Source of the DNA: Ifrita kowaldi | Taxonomy: Eukaryota > Chordata > Aves > Passeriformes > Cinclosomatidae | Direction of reading: 5' to 3' | DNA: 64,000 nucleotides | NCBI GenBank assembly: GCA_013398055.1 | Contig: VZRS01012042.1 | Location: forward strand, 103,448-167,447 | Part shown: positions 27,801-40,230 of the stretch, one piece after another | Numbering within the stretch: position 1 is the first letter of the stretch | Layout of the letters: every line of letters begins with the position of its first letter | Notes under the pieces: model-generated | What the model was told of the DNA's origin: nothing | Database searches by the model: none | What the model saw: only the letters and a program-made list of their open reading frames with translations | Program-made: the position numbers and the translations under genes

Positions 27801-29284
27801 TAAAGTAGGTCTATTGTAAGCAACACTTTTGTATTATGTTCAGTCATATGGCTTTGGAAATTAGTTATGAGATGAACTGTCTTCATGTGTAGTAGTAAAG
27901 CATTTCCCCCTGCTTTATACAGTGGCACCTCTGCAAGAAAAAAAAAATTAATTACAGCCAATAGTAATTCAAGGGGAATAATTAAAAGTGGTGTCGGAGA
28001 GTGAAATGAAGATGAGGCCATTTTCTAGTTAACTGGAGCATTTAAAGATTCACTATCCTATTCTTTGAGCTTAATTAAATCTATTAAAATTGGTTGTGAA
28101 GCTAATGTATTCAAGTTATGAAAAATGATTAAGCTTTAGTAGCTTTTAAATATAAACATATCCATATTTCTTGACTTAAACAAAATAACTTATATTTGTG
28201 ATCAGGACAAAAAGTAAAATTTAGAGTTTATTGCAAATGCCAGCATCATCAACATGTCTTAACTGTGCTCAGAATTTATTTGTGGTAGAAAGTAGAACTT
28301 CCAAGCTACAGGAAACAACCTGCATCCCTTATGTAGGGGATTATCAAAAGTAATAACGTGGATAACAACTACAGCACCTGCTAGAGCAGTATTTTGCACT
28401 GCAATTATTTTCCTGCTTTTATGAAGTTGGATTTTACTTGAACTGAATCCAGCACTGTACGTTTCTGTGAAAACATACTGATTTATCAGTAACACCATTT
28501 TGGTCTCAGACGTTCTGCTGTCTAAAACACTAAATAGTTTGCTAATCCATTATAGCTCTGAATCCCATCTCTCTGATATATTTTAAAAGGGACATTTGAG
28601 AAGGTGCCATCCAGAGGCAGATAATATGTTGATATATTTGAATAATTTAATGCAGAAGCATCCGTTGTGAATACTCATTTAAGTGAAATAGTAAATGTTC
28701 CATCCAGACTAGAATCCATTATGAAGTCATAAAACTATAGCCTCCAAAAGAATGTACAGAGGAAGTCTAAATAAAGTCTTTTGTCTTTCAATGACACTAT
28801 TTCAGAATGACAGATCAACTGAAAACATCTGATGACATAATATTTAAAAAGAAATTCTGACTGAAAATTTGAACTAGAGTTGACACTCATTTCTGTATCA
28901 ATTTCCTAGGTGATATCGGACAAATATTTTCTTTTCATTTAGTAGTGTAATGTAATTTGCCAAAATATTAATTATTTTAGTCCAATATTAATTAAACATT
29001 TTGAATGGCTCTTTGGATATGAATGTTACAGTAGAATTTTTGACAATGAGTGTATATTCTATACCAAATGCTAGGACCAGACCTAGACAGCTCTTGCAAA
29101 TACAATATTACTTTATTTTAGAGGAAAAAGAGGTTTATCTGCAGAAAAAAAAGAGTACACAAGTCGGTTTTGGGCTTTTGTAACCTGAGAAGTAGGTGTC
29201 TGGCAAAACATGCAGAGATATTTCCTATTATGATTTGGACTGTATGAAATTCAGTACATTTCTATGTTTGCTCAGGGTCTGGAT
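24828..29284. other. Unique AT-rich DNA, no gene seen
   Basis: No gene or interspersed repeat is recognised in 4.5 kb. Frames are short (85 codons at most) and unlike known proteins. Confidence 0.5.
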
Positions 29285-29525
29285 GAGTGAACTCTTCACT
29301 GGGTAAAATATGGCTGGTTGTGCCAGACCAGAGAGGGATGGTGAATGGAGTCAAATCCAGCTGGCCAATATTCACAAATGCTGTTCTCCACAGCTCAGTA
29401 CTGGGGCCAGTTCTGTTCAACATCTTTACCAATGACCTGGACGAGCGTATCCTCAGTCAGTTTACAGATGGCACCACGTTGTGCAGGAGCCTTGATCTGT
29501 TTGAGAGTTCAAAGACCTTATCTCA
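29285..29525 (+). mobile_element. CR1 LINE internal fragment (reverse transcriptase catalytic region)
   Basis: The + frame here reads LGPVLFNIFTNDLDE near 29400-29446, the hallmark CR1 block just before the reverse transcriptase catalytic motif. The motif itself, normally FADD, reads FTDG at about 29460-29472, so a catalytic aspartate is lost. Both the 5' part and the 3' end of CR1 are absent, so this is an internal relic cut on both sides. A short part of the frame is still open but has no stop or start of its own. Confidence 0.85.
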
Positions 29526-31213
29526 GGTACTATAAAGTATGCAATTTTTGGGCAGACATTATGTTTACATACAGGGAGAATTTTGTGGCTAAACCAATAT
29601 CTAAATTCTGGTTTCCTTTGCATTACTGATTTTATGCCACTGATGACATTTAAAATCACATTTATTAGGTTTTATTATTTGAAATTATTTTCATGATTTA
29701 AAATTGGAGTTTGAGACTTATACCACAGGTCACTTTAATTATCTTGGCAGAATATTAACACAGACAACTAAAAAATCGATGATTGGTTACTGTATAATAA
29801 TGTATAATATAGCTCAGCAGTACAACAAGCACTTCCACCTAAGTCAATGTCTACACTACCAGTATTCACCTAAAATCATAGTGGTTTTACATGGATTTTT
29901 AAAATTCTGATATTTTCTAGGTCATGTGACTTGAGAGAAAAGATTGAAATGTTGTGTTTTCTTCCCCTAGCTCCCCACAGTAATGTTTCATGAAAGAGCT
30001 CACTAAAATAACTTCCTGAGACATGGACCTGGTTACTGAGTCCAAATATGAATCTGCATTACTTTTCAAGTTCAACAAAATGTCCCAGATTTTAATTTTT
30101 ACTTGTATTTGTATTCTAGTACAATCGTCTGTGGTATTTCATAAAACATAAATTGGCTAGCATGAAAAGAAAACTAATGCAGCCATGGCAAACACTGTCT
30201 CTACTTCAAGAAACAAAAAATCATTTGGGTAACCCAGAATTACTCCTAATGCTTTACTAAGGAAAGGAAAAAAAATAAAAAGCACCAACCAATGTAATTT
30301 ATAAGGAATTAACTTTATGGCAAAAATTTGCCAGCCTGTTTGAAATTTTTGAACAATCAGCCAAATTCTGTGCACTTATGTGCACTATAGAAATAAAGTT
30401 TAGGAATTAGCTGTCATATGTTCTCCTCAGCTTCTAGACATAGTTCTTATGTCTGTAGCATTTCCAAGAAATCTCTCTGTACTTACAGTCACATCCAAGA
30501 GTTCAGTTAGGAAAAATCTGAAACATGTTAAGCAAACTGCAAATTTTAGATGAGATGACTAAAACAGCATATATAGAGAGAAGAACCTTAATACACAAGG
30601 TTTTTTGTTTCTGAACACCAGCTCTCTTTAAAACTAACCCTCAAAAGTTTCATATTCTACATAAAGCGTATAATATGCTACAATACTCTTTGTTGTGGTT
30701 GATGGATAACACGTCTACTCTTTACATTCCCGAACTCATGCTTGTGAAATCATGCTACCCTTCCACCAAAACTGATTGCCAGAGCCTTACATTTGTACCA
30801 CTGTGGAACAGTTATCTAAAGGGGTCAGCCAACATTCCTAAAATGAGATAATGCCTCTGGAATTGACTATATTAAAATGGTTACTGGTGGAATATAAAGA
30901 TGCTTTCAAACTTTACAGTAAATATCTTGAAAAAAAAATCCACAACAATTTAAGTATGTTTGTTAAAGAGTGTCTGGTTTTAATCCATTGAAGGCAGGTT
31001 GTGACTTCTCTGAAAAATCATAAGTCACACTTGGTGCTTTTTCCATAGGTCACTGTCTCCCTCTTGGCCTTTATTCCAGGTCTCTTCCAAGAGGTCTTTA
31101 CTTGCAAATCAGGTCTGCCAGCAAAGTCTTAGAAATACACAGAAATGCAAATTAAACCACTGAACTTCATGGAGTGAATATTCCCAGAATATTTGTGATC
31201 ATGAATTTCATAC
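29526..31213. other. Unique AT-rich DNA, no gene seen
   Basis: Nothing recognised apart from short A-rich runs. Confidence 0.5.
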
Positions 31214-31350
31214 TGTGCCGGTTTGGCCAAAATCTAGCAATATATCCTATGAGAGAAAACCACATTACAACCACCCTTCCCCCCACCAGGTTCTGGAAAA
31301 AAGGAAAATTTCCTCGAAGGAAAATGAAAGAGCTNCAGCCACCTGAGATT
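31214..31350 (+). mobile_element. LTR fragment, 5' part, beside an ambiguous base
   Basis: Starts 'tgtgccggtttggcc', like the 5' end of a passerine ERV LTR group that begins TGTGCTGGTTTGG, and continues with 'ccacccttccccccaccagg' and a 'tttcctcgaaggaaaatg' segment typical of the same group. It then fades into unique DNA, so only the first 130 bp or so remain. The single N of the window is at 31335, within it. The family assignment is by resemblance only. Confidence 0.5.
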
Positions 31351-32174
31351 CTAAGTAAATAATGGAATGATCTGGCACACTTTTGTAATTTGCAAAGCAG
31401 AGACATGGCTGACAAAGTATTTATACATTTAATTTGTATCCTTACAGCAGAATAATTCTGGCCATGGAATGACAAAACAGAAGAGTCAGAGATTATGCCA
31501 GTTCTTCACAACTTCACATTGTGGTCTTTTCTAAGCCTACATTAGCACTGGCAGACAGTTCTATACCATGGAGCACTTAAGAAGGTAGTGAAGACAATAT
31601 GCTTTATGTTTAATTCTCAGTACTGCTGTTCCTGCTAAAAACACAAGTGTGATTAACAATGATATCTTTGAAACTTCCCCTCAGTTAGAGACAGACAGAA
31701 TTTTAGATCTAGCACTAGACACCAGGAAAAAAATGCAGGATCTATTGGGCCCTTGGTCCTGGCACAAAATTGTTCTGAGCCAAACTCAGTTAAAGGGAAA
31801 GTCATAAATATTTATACTGAAATATACAGGAAAAAGAGAATGCAATAAACACCATTGCTGTTGTCTGTTTCTGTTTCAGGCTCATATTTCTATTTCTGTC
31901 ACCCTAATTTCACAGTGATTTTCTGACACAACTCCCTTCTTTGCTAGTAGGCAGTTTTCTTCAAAGAACATTGACTGGCAGCAGCTAAACAAGTTCAATC
32001 ATGATCAAAAGAAGATCCTTTGAAATAATAATGAGTATCATCATAACCACTCTTATTAACTCTTTTTTTTTTCTGTTTTTCCTTCCTTTATAAATAAAAA
32101 TAACTATAATCTAGTAGTGTGAAAAAAGAAAAAAAAAAGAATGTATTGCATTCTGTAAGAATATCAAATTCAGT
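31351..32174. other. Unique AT-rich DNA, no gene seen
   Basis: No recognised gene. A poly-T tract (about 32063-32073) and a nearby poly-A-rich tract (about 32124-32140) could pair as a weak hairpin. Confidence 0.5.
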
Positions 32175-32682
32175 CATTAACCCATCACTGCTCAAGTCCA
32201 CCACTGAATCATATCCCTAAATGCCACATCTAACAGGGATGGTGACTCAACCACTTCCCGGGCACCTTGTTCCAGTGCTTGACAACATTTTCTGTGAAGA
32301 CATTTTTCCTGCTATCCGATATAAACCTCCCCTGGAGCAGCTAAAGCCATTTCCTTTCATCCTGTCACTAGTTACCTGGGAGAAGAGACTGACATCCACC
32401 TGGCTACAACCTCCTTTCCAGTAGTTGTAGAGAGCAATAAGGTCTTTCCTGAGCCTCCTCTTTACTAGCCTATACATGCCCAGCTCCCTCAGCTGCTCTT
32501 CAGAAGACGTGGAGTACAGACCTTTCACCAGCTTTATTGCTCTTCTCTGGACATGACTCAGCACCTCTATGTTTTTATTTCAGTGAGGGATTCAAAACTG
32601 GACACAGGTGAGGCCTCACCAGTGCCAAGTACAGGGAGATGATCGCTACCCTGGTCCTGCTGGCCACATTATTTCTCACAGA
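32175..32682 (-). mobile_element. CR1 LINE fragment
   Basis: Minus-strand CR1 3' region. The minus frame at 32247-32564 begins MLSHVQRRAIKLVKGL and continues ELGMYRLVKRRLRKDLIALYNYWKGG, which is the C-terminal part of CR1 ORF2. Towards low coordinates it runs into 'cttgttccagtgcttgacaa' and 'gccacatctaacagg', which belong to the region near the 3' end; the last part of the tail with octamer repeats is not evident. On its 5' side it reads 'ggtgaggcctcaccagtgcc' and 'ctgctggccacattatttct' and stops where the plus-strand copy begins to be recognisable. The frame holds about 100 codons without a stop, but the element is far from complete. Confidence 0.87.
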
Positions 32683-32749
32683 GGTGCTTACAGAAGACTT
32701 CTGCTATCTTAAAGGACTGGCTAAACCAGTGGAAATATGGCTTGACTTC

Positions 32750-33898
32750 TGGACTCGAGAAAATGGCAGTGGTTTATGTTTACTAGAAACCTAGGTAAAT
32801 GGTAATCCAGAGAGGTCCCAGCTGATTGGAAGCTGGCAAATGTCCTGATTTTCAAAAAGGGAGAGAAGGAGGACAGCAGAAAGAGGAGGCCTTTCAGTCT
32901 CACATATCGTGCGATGGGTAAGCAGCTGGCCCTGCGCTCTTCAAGATCTTCATAAATAACTCCTACAAAGGACTGGAAGGGATACTAGGTAAATGTACAG
33001 ATGATACAAAATTGGGAGAGGCTGCTGACTCTCTCGAAGGCAGGGAGGCCCCACAAAGAGACCTGAACAAATCAGAGGGCTGGGCAATTACCAACCACAT
33101 GAAGTTTAAGAAGAGCAAGTGGGATGTGGGCAACCCTGTATGCACATACAGCCTGGGGAATGAGAGGCTGGAAACCAGCTACACAGAAAGAGACCTGGGG
33201 GTCCTGGTCAGTGGCAAGCTGAACATGAGCCAGCGGTGCCCTGGCAGCCCTGGCAGCCAGGAAGGCCACCTGTGTCCTGGGGTGCATCAGGCACAGCATC
33301 ACCAGCCGGGCAAGGGAGGAGATTGTCCTGCTCTGCTCTGCACTGGGGCAGCCTCACCTCGAGTGAGTCCTATGTGCAGTTCTGGGTGCCACAGAATAAG
33401 AAAGATATAGAGGTATTATAGAGAGTCCAAAGGAGTGCAGCAAAGATGGTGAAGGACCTTGAGGTGACGCCATATGGGGAATGGCTGAGGTCACTTGGTC
33501 TGTTCAGCCTGGAGAAGAGGAGACTGAGGGGAGACCTCACTGCAGTTACAGCTTCCCTGTGAGGGGAAGAGGAGGTGCAGACACTGATCTCTTCTCTGTG
33601 CTGACAGGGACAGAACCTGAGGGAATGGCCTGAAGTCATCTCAGGGCAGGTTTAGGGTGGATATCAGGAAAAGGTTCTTCACCCAGAGGGTGGTTGGGCA
33701 CTGGAACAGGCTCCACAGGGAAGTGGTCACAGCACCAAGCCTGACAGACCTCAAGAAGCATTTGGAAAAAACTCTCGGGCACATGGCATGCCTTGTAGCA
33801 CATCATGCAAATCTTCGGGATGGTGCCATTCAGGAACAGGAGCTGGACCTGATAATCTTTGTGAATCCCTTCCAATTCAGCATGTTTTGTGATTCTGT
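32750..33898 (+). mobile_element. CR1 LINE fragment with internal deletion, complete 3' end
   Basis: Plus-strand CR1 copy. It starts within ORF2 near 32800 ('attttcaaaaagggagagaa' at about 32849-32868), then loses most of the reverse transcriptase core by an internal deletion and resumes near 32938 with 'cttcaagatcttcataaata'. The catalytic motif survives as TDDTKLG at about 33000-33020. A 132-codon frame (33012-33410) covers the following region with MKFKKSKW and ERDLGVLVSGKLNMSQ, then shifts frame. After 33480 come 'ctggagaagaggagactgag', 'acccagagggtggttgggca' and 'actggaacaggctccacagg', and the copy ends with the 'tgattctgtga' tail at 33888-33898. It lies back to back with the minus-strand CR1 to its left. 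Several indels make it non-coding. Confidence 0.9.
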
Positions 33899-36719
33899 GA
33901 AACATTTTTGCCCCTTTTTTAGATACAATGCAAAAAGCGCCTACATGGACAAAGTCTGATCCTGCCTCTTAGATTTTCAGGCAAATAAAATCCATTCTGT
34001 ATATTAAAAGTCTGGTTCTGTATGGGCAAGAAAGGTCACAAGATCAAGTTATCTAGGGATTATGACCACCACCCTGATGTGTACATTTTCTTGACACTCC
34101 AAGTGAAATGAGAAAATTCATTATATCTGGGAGCTAAGAGGATACTGTGGCATCAATCAAATAAAATTCCCTTCTGCCCTGATGAATATTCCAATTTTAA
34201 ATCACATTTTATTTCACTGAAATTATACTCATTTTTTTTTGTGTACAGTATTTTCCTGTAAGATTTTTGTGCAAATCCCAATGGCATTGTTTCAACAATG
34301 GTCTTTTCCCTGCATTTTTTTTACAACACAGACAAATAAAGTCTAAATTTATTCATGGGCCTGGAAGAGTCAAGTTCCCTTTTCACAATGAGGACTCAGA
34401 ATAATTTCTTAGCTAAAGGACTGTCCTTTTCTTCTATATAATCATTGCTGCCAAGAGTCATATCAGATCTGTTGATTTGAGAAGGTGGAAAACGAGTTCA
34501 TCAGAATGCAAAGGCAAGAGGAAAATAGTATCTGCTGCTTCTGAAATTTAGGGCTGATGCATTCTGTCTTTGAATTGAACAACCCAGCAAAAGGCATGTT
34601 TTAAAAATCAAAATGAAGCATATTTAGTATGGTTTCATATTATTGAGTGCTTGCATTTGCAGACTGCCTCTCACTTTATGTAACCAAGTAAATTAACCAG
34701 AGCAATACAGCTGAACTAGTATGAAAGAAAAAAAGTTTAATCACCTTGACACAGTCTAACAATCAGTATGACAATTATATGAAAGAGTCAGCTGAATGTT
34801 CAGCAAAATGCTGAACAATGCAGTTAATACTAGGCCTAAGATGCATAGCAAATAAGGGTTTCTGCCAGTATTAAGAATGCAAACCTAGTCAGTCAGTTAA
34901 TTACTTAACGTGCAGAAGATTCCATAACATATCCTACTTTTCAGATAATGACAGACTTCTTTCAGTGAGCAGTCTGCCTTATCAGTACTGCAGGAGTTTC
35001 AAATAGCTGGCTGATTGTCTAGCAAACAGTCCATTTGAACAACTGCAGATGATATGAAGAGAACAGAAAATTGCAAGTCTCACGGAAGAAAAAAATGGAT
35101 GCAGGTAGCTTCCTACCCTAGCTCAAATAATGTAGAATACACTCCAAATCCAATTGCAAAATACAATGAATCTTTATAACATAAAATTTAGGAAAAAAAA
35201 ACTTAAAAAAATTTTTTGAGACTGCCTGATCATTGTTCAGTGCTGCAAAGTCAACACATTGGAATGTTGTGTCTGAAGAGATTGAACATGATTATTTAGC
35301 TCTTATTGGTTTGCAACTCTAAACATTCTGCTGAAGTAATCATGCTTAACAAATGCTTTCTGCAAAAGAAGGTTAGTTTTTTGGTGTTATGTGACAACAA
35401 GAGGCACACAACAACTTTTACTACTTTTTTTGTACAAAACCAAGAAATTAGCTACCACCTTTAACCTAAGAGATAAGCCTGAGAACCAAAATGCTCCACG
35501 GTCTTGCTTTCAGTCCTAGCTAAACTAGATCTCTAATCTCTAGCTGTTTCAGATATGTGTGTGTATTTCACCTTCAAATATTGTCTTCAATGTATTTGGG
35601 TAGTTTCCATAAAGAAGTGTGTAAATTGAAATATTCAATATGTTGTATGGATACAGTATCCCAGCATTTCCTGGAAAACTTAATCTCTGTTTTCTCATAT
35701 TTTAGCCACAAAATGATAAACAAAAAACCAAACAACACAATCCCCTTCTCCTGCTTAACTCTCATCACTATCCAATGAACATCCGACATATTTTCTTTGC
35801 ACTACATGAAAACTTTCTTCCCTTACAAGCCTGAAGTACTGAATCCAAATGCCTTATCACAACCTATACAACCTAATGTGTTTTTTACTTACATTCTTCC
35901 AAACAACCAGCTATTCAGGACAGAACTTCTCAGTGTTGCAAAGTACTTTCCTCTCTAAGGAACTCCTAACACAGGTCTCTCTACTCAAATTCAGATTTCT
36001 AGGATTTCATATCAATGCATTATCTATCTGATAGACAAAGACAGAAAAATTGCTATTAGAAGCAGCAGTAACTATAAAGGTATCACAGTGAACATAAAGG
36101 TATCAGAGGGAGAAAACATGCTTTGCTTCTGACAAAGAGTATAACCATGTAAAAATTATTTTCGCTGAAACTAAGATAAAAGTAATACACCAACCTTAGT
36201 AATTTTATCAATTATAATACAATTAATATAATATCTTCCTGAAGCATCATCATTATAATTAAGAATACTAATGAAACATGAGAAGGTGTTTAGAAATTCC
36301 TAAGTAAAATGGTGCATTTCATAATCATATAATATTCAGTGAAGAAAAAATACAGTATATCTTACTATAATACTAGCACAGAGAAGAACCTTAATTTTAA
36401 ACAGAGGAAATAAGCAAGCCACTTAAGAAGGAAATAAATAAGATAGGAACTAGAAGAAAAAGGATAAATGTCTCAGAATATTGTGAAATGCAGAAATACT
36501 AAATTGAAACCTCATATAACCTTAAATACAGAAGGTTTGAGAGAACCTGCAGCCCAGAATGTCCCCTAGAACATGAACTGCAAGAACCTATACATCCTCA
36601 TTTTCTTACACTCTTCCTTACCTGAATATTTATGGAGAAAATTCAGGAACCTGAGATAGGACAAACTGTGTAATTGATCTCCATGATGGATTCTGAAGTC
36701 TGAGTCAGTGCTCTGTTAT
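33899..36719. other. Unique AT-rich DNA, no gene seen
   Basis: Nothing recognised; open frames are at most about 73 codons. Confidence 0.5.
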
Positions 36720-37165
36720 GTGGCTGATATTCTAGAGGGAATAGTTGCAAATCCAGAGGGACCTTGACAGGATTGACAGGTGGGTCTGCACAACCTTACA
36801 AAATTCAGCAAGTCCAAGTGTAAGGTCCTGCACATGCTTGAGGACAATCCCAAACATGGATACTGTCTGGGTCGTGAGCGCATTGAGAGCAGTCCTGACA
36901 AGGAGGACTTGGAGGTGTTGGTGGATGAAAAACTGAGTGTGTGCTCACAGTTGAGAAAGCCAAATGTGTCCTGGGCTGTATCCAAAGCAGCATGGCCAGC
37001 AGGGTGAGGGAGGGGATCCTGCGCCTCTGCAATGCATGCAGCTCTGAGGTCCCCAGGAGGATTTGGACTTGTTGAACTGAGTCCAGAGGAAGGCACAAAG
37101 ATGATCAGATGTATGAGACACCACTCCTATGAGGACAGGCTGAGAGAATTGTGTTAGGCTCTGTA
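36720..37165 (+). mobile_element. CR1 LINE internal fragment
   Basis: Plus-strand CR1 ORF2 segment. It carries 'agagggaccttgacagg' (36756-36772), then a frame with KFSKSKCKVLHMLEDNPKHGYC near 36800-36865, then a reading of DKEDLEVLVDEKLSVCSQ (frame 36780-37007), matching the CR1 segment that lies after the catalytic motif. It ends near 37165 with 'ctatgaggacaggctgagag' and lacks the 3' tail. It overlaps in family coordinates with the 33.0-33.4 kb copy and is a separate insertion. Confidence 0.88.
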
Positions 37166-40039
37166 TACAAACAGTTCCCTTGATTTTATAGGAAACTTAA
37201 GGAGGTGCGGTGTTAATTATCAACGTGTAAGACTTCATGCAGTAGATTTTTTAGACACTCAGAAACTGGCTGCAAGGACTAACATTACAACAAATTGTTT
37301 CTTCAAAAATAATAGATATTTTTGCAAAAAAACTGATAAAACAAGTCTGGTATTCAGCATTTCCTGATTTTGAAGATTATGATGGTGTATTTTCAGAGGG
37401 CCTTTTTTTTTTTTTGCAATAGTAGATCAAGGCAGACTGAAAAGGGAGGTAAAATTTCTAGTTGATTTTCATGGACTGAACTGAAGAAAATAATAGAAAT
37501 ACTCAATAAAATTTTTTATGGTTTTTGAAAAATCTTTAGAAGTGACTGTAGCAACGCTCAGTTCCTAGAAATATGCAAGTACATCCGGGCATGTAAGACT
37601 GTAAATCTAAAATTCCAGAAATGCAGTACAGGAAATCTAACTTCTTAATCTACTCTTCCTGTATGGCAAATTGCTCTCCACATTTTTAAAAAAAGAAGTT
37701 AATTATTTTTTAATAGTAAAAAGAATTGTCATCTGACCGTAAGATTACCTAATATATCTTTGGTTGAGCAGTCATTACATTCTCATGATTTAGACTAATG
37801 ACATGTCTAGTCTGGTCTTAAATTGGTACTTAAAGAGTACATAAAGTACTTCAATTTTAAACACCAGAATAAATATTACTAAACCAAAGTGTCGAGAAAT
37901 ACAGGTCAAGGTATTTGTGAATGAATAGGTAAACTGATACTGCAGAAGCTCCATGGAGTTAATTTCTTCTCAGATCTCAGCTGAGATCTGTCAACTTCTC
38001 TGAACACTCAACAGAACTCAAAAGTAAAAAGGCATCTGCAGACTTCAGAAAATCCTCAGACCTAAATCCCTCAGGGATTTTCTGGTTTCTGAACTGCATG
38101 CACTGAATAATTTTTGAGATCTAACCTTGGCACTACTGAAATAAAGATAGGAATTTCAAATGACACTAGCTGTTGCAGTAGGATTGAACTCTTAAATTTT
38201 AGACCCCTTCAGTTTTATGTATTATTATGTAATCTGATAAAATGAATTAATTTTTCATCTATTTATAGCTTTTTGAAATATATAATGTATTTTTAAGATT
38301 TACTTAGGCCTAACATTTAAAGACAGAAAATATATATTTGAGTATTCTTTATATTTCCCAATTTTTCAGTGGGAAAAAAAAGAAATCGGTCTAGGAAATC
38401 AGAAGCTCAACTTAATTAAGCCATGACATATCCCTCTAAAAAGTGTTAAACATGCTATTGATTTATTCATGTTTGAACAGAGCAGCAAAACTCATACTAA
38501 CATGTCTTATGAAGCAACTAGGAAGTGCAGTGAAAACTTTGGTACATTTTTCACCAAGTTAATTCCAGATAACCTATATTTAATATGAAGCACATTTGTA
38601 TAGAACTCTCATAAAATGCCTAAATGGGAATAAATTAGTTTATGCAGTCACATTGCTTTTCATTTTTTTATAAAAGCAAATATGAAAATGTAGCCTGATA
38701 CATGAATAGTAATTTGTTTTCTTACTCAAATACTACAGGAATTCCTATGCAAATATCTGTAATTTTCCAAAGCTGTTTGGAAGTCAATCTACTTTTTGAA
38801 GTCACTACTGCAGAAGAACAGAAAGTGAGTAGGAAACAGGTTCCATTTGCATTAGGTGTTGACACCATAGAAAGAAGATTCCCATTCTGGGAGGCGTACT
38901 CCCTGAACTAAAAGATTAGCTTAGATTTTGCAAAGAAGAAATTAACCAGAAGGATATGAAACAATCTTTCCAGGACCATATGTTGATATGTATAGAGAAC
39001 CATGATCGAAAAGTCCATCTTAGTTCATAATTCTACTAATGTGAATTCCCATACTCTCCTCTCTATTCTGCTAATTAAAAATATCAGCTTGCTTATGCTT
39101 GAAGCTTTATTTAAAAAGTGACATATCACAGTCTTCCAGAGATCTAGATAAAGACATTCTGCTTTTCAGCTGACGATGTCTAGATTCTTGGTGACATTTG
39201 TCACAGGGCTGCAGATTGCTCAGTTTGTATCTCAGAGGGAAAACAGGCAGAACTGATACACACAAAGGGGCTTATTCTCCTTTTATTTTATAGTTAGTGT
39301 TTTCTTATCTGAAAATCATAGCGCTTACTCTTTCACCCCACCTTAGAAATAACCCTATCAAGACATATGCATTTGACACAAGGAAAGAGGAGAAAGTAGA
39401 CACCTGCACTAACAGAAATCAGAAAAGTATGCGATTAATTTTAGAGTTTAAACCACAATATTATCAGTTTGATACCATTAACAGTCTGTCCCCAGAAGAA
39501 AGTATCTGTAACTCTCACTGGCTCCCAAAGAACTTGTAGATCTGTCCATCCTCCAGGCTTAGCTGGGCTTTTAAATAAACTTGTCATAACTAAAGCAGGC
39601 TACTGCTGTTCCTTGGTTCATAGATAGGAGATCCAGAGTATTAACAGAAATTATTACAGTGGCTCCATTATTTTTTGTCTCAGAAGTGGATGAGCATGGA
39701 AGAAGAGAGCAGGTAAACAATGGCTATGTGAGTTTTTCTGAGACCTCTAGAGATGTAATGACACTAAATTACACAGGAAAGAGCACAGACCTCCATGAAC
39801 ACCAAGACTTAGCCCTAATCAGGAGTTTAACTCCATGGAAAGGCGTGCAACAGCCTTGCTGGATTCATAGGTGCAAAAGCATATTTTGCACCCTAACAAA
39901 ATCTAGGGCATCATTGTCTATCAAAATCTGGATTGTGGCCTTTTAGCCAGACAAATGTTATTGCCTTTTCTAGTAACAACCCAAGTTCTGAACCAGTTCT
40001 GCAAGGGCAAGGTTTCAGCAGGTCTCTGTTCTCAGTGTT
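37166..40039. other. Unique AT-rich DNA with a 20-bp palindrome, no gene seen
   Basis: No gene or interspersed repeat is recognised. The palindrome at 37971-37990 is listed separately. Confidence 0.5.
37971..37990. repeat. Perfect 20-bp palindrome
   Basis: The half-site is 'cagatctcag', followed with no spacer by its reverse complement. It contains two BglII-type AGATCT hexamers and a central CAGCTG E-box. Function unknown; it could be a chance event or a dimeric binding site. Confidence 0.9.
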
Positions 40040-40110
40040 TGACTGGAGCTGGACCGGATGATCACTGTAGGTCCCTTCCAGCTGAACTATTGTGTTCTAT
40101 TCTGTTCTGT
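40040..40110 (+). mobile_element. CR1 LINE extreme 3' end
   Basis: A short CR1 tail: 'ggagctggaccggatgatca' (40048-40067) and 'gtaggtcccttccagctgaa' (40067-40086), then 'ctattgtgttctattctg', the start of the terminal repeat array. Only the last 70 bp or so of the element is here. It runs directly into the pentanucleotide array on its right. Confidence 0.85.
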
Positions 40111-40145
40111 TCTGTCCTGTCCTGTTGCGTTCCACTCTATTCTGT
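40111..40145. repeat. (TTCTG/TCCTG)n transition array
   Basis: Pentamer variants ttctg and tcctg, with an interrupting 'ttgcgttccactcta', link the CR1 tail to the pure cctat array to the right. Confidence 0.75.
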
Positions 40146-40230
40146 CCTATCCTATCCTATCCTATCCTATCCTATCCTATCCTATCCTATCCTATCCTAT
40201 CCTATCCTATCCTATCCTATCCTACCCTAT
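40146..40230. repeat. (CCTAT)17 microsatellite
   Basis: Seventeen pentanucleotide units, 85 bp; sixteen are perfect cctat and the penultimate is cctac. The open frame across it reads a PILSY repeat and is not a gene. The high purity suggests recent expansion and likely length variation between individuals. Confidence 0.97.

Noticed and set aside
33012..33410. 132-codon frame as a gene
   Set aside because: It is the C-terminal part of CR1 ORF2 and shifts frame before its end.
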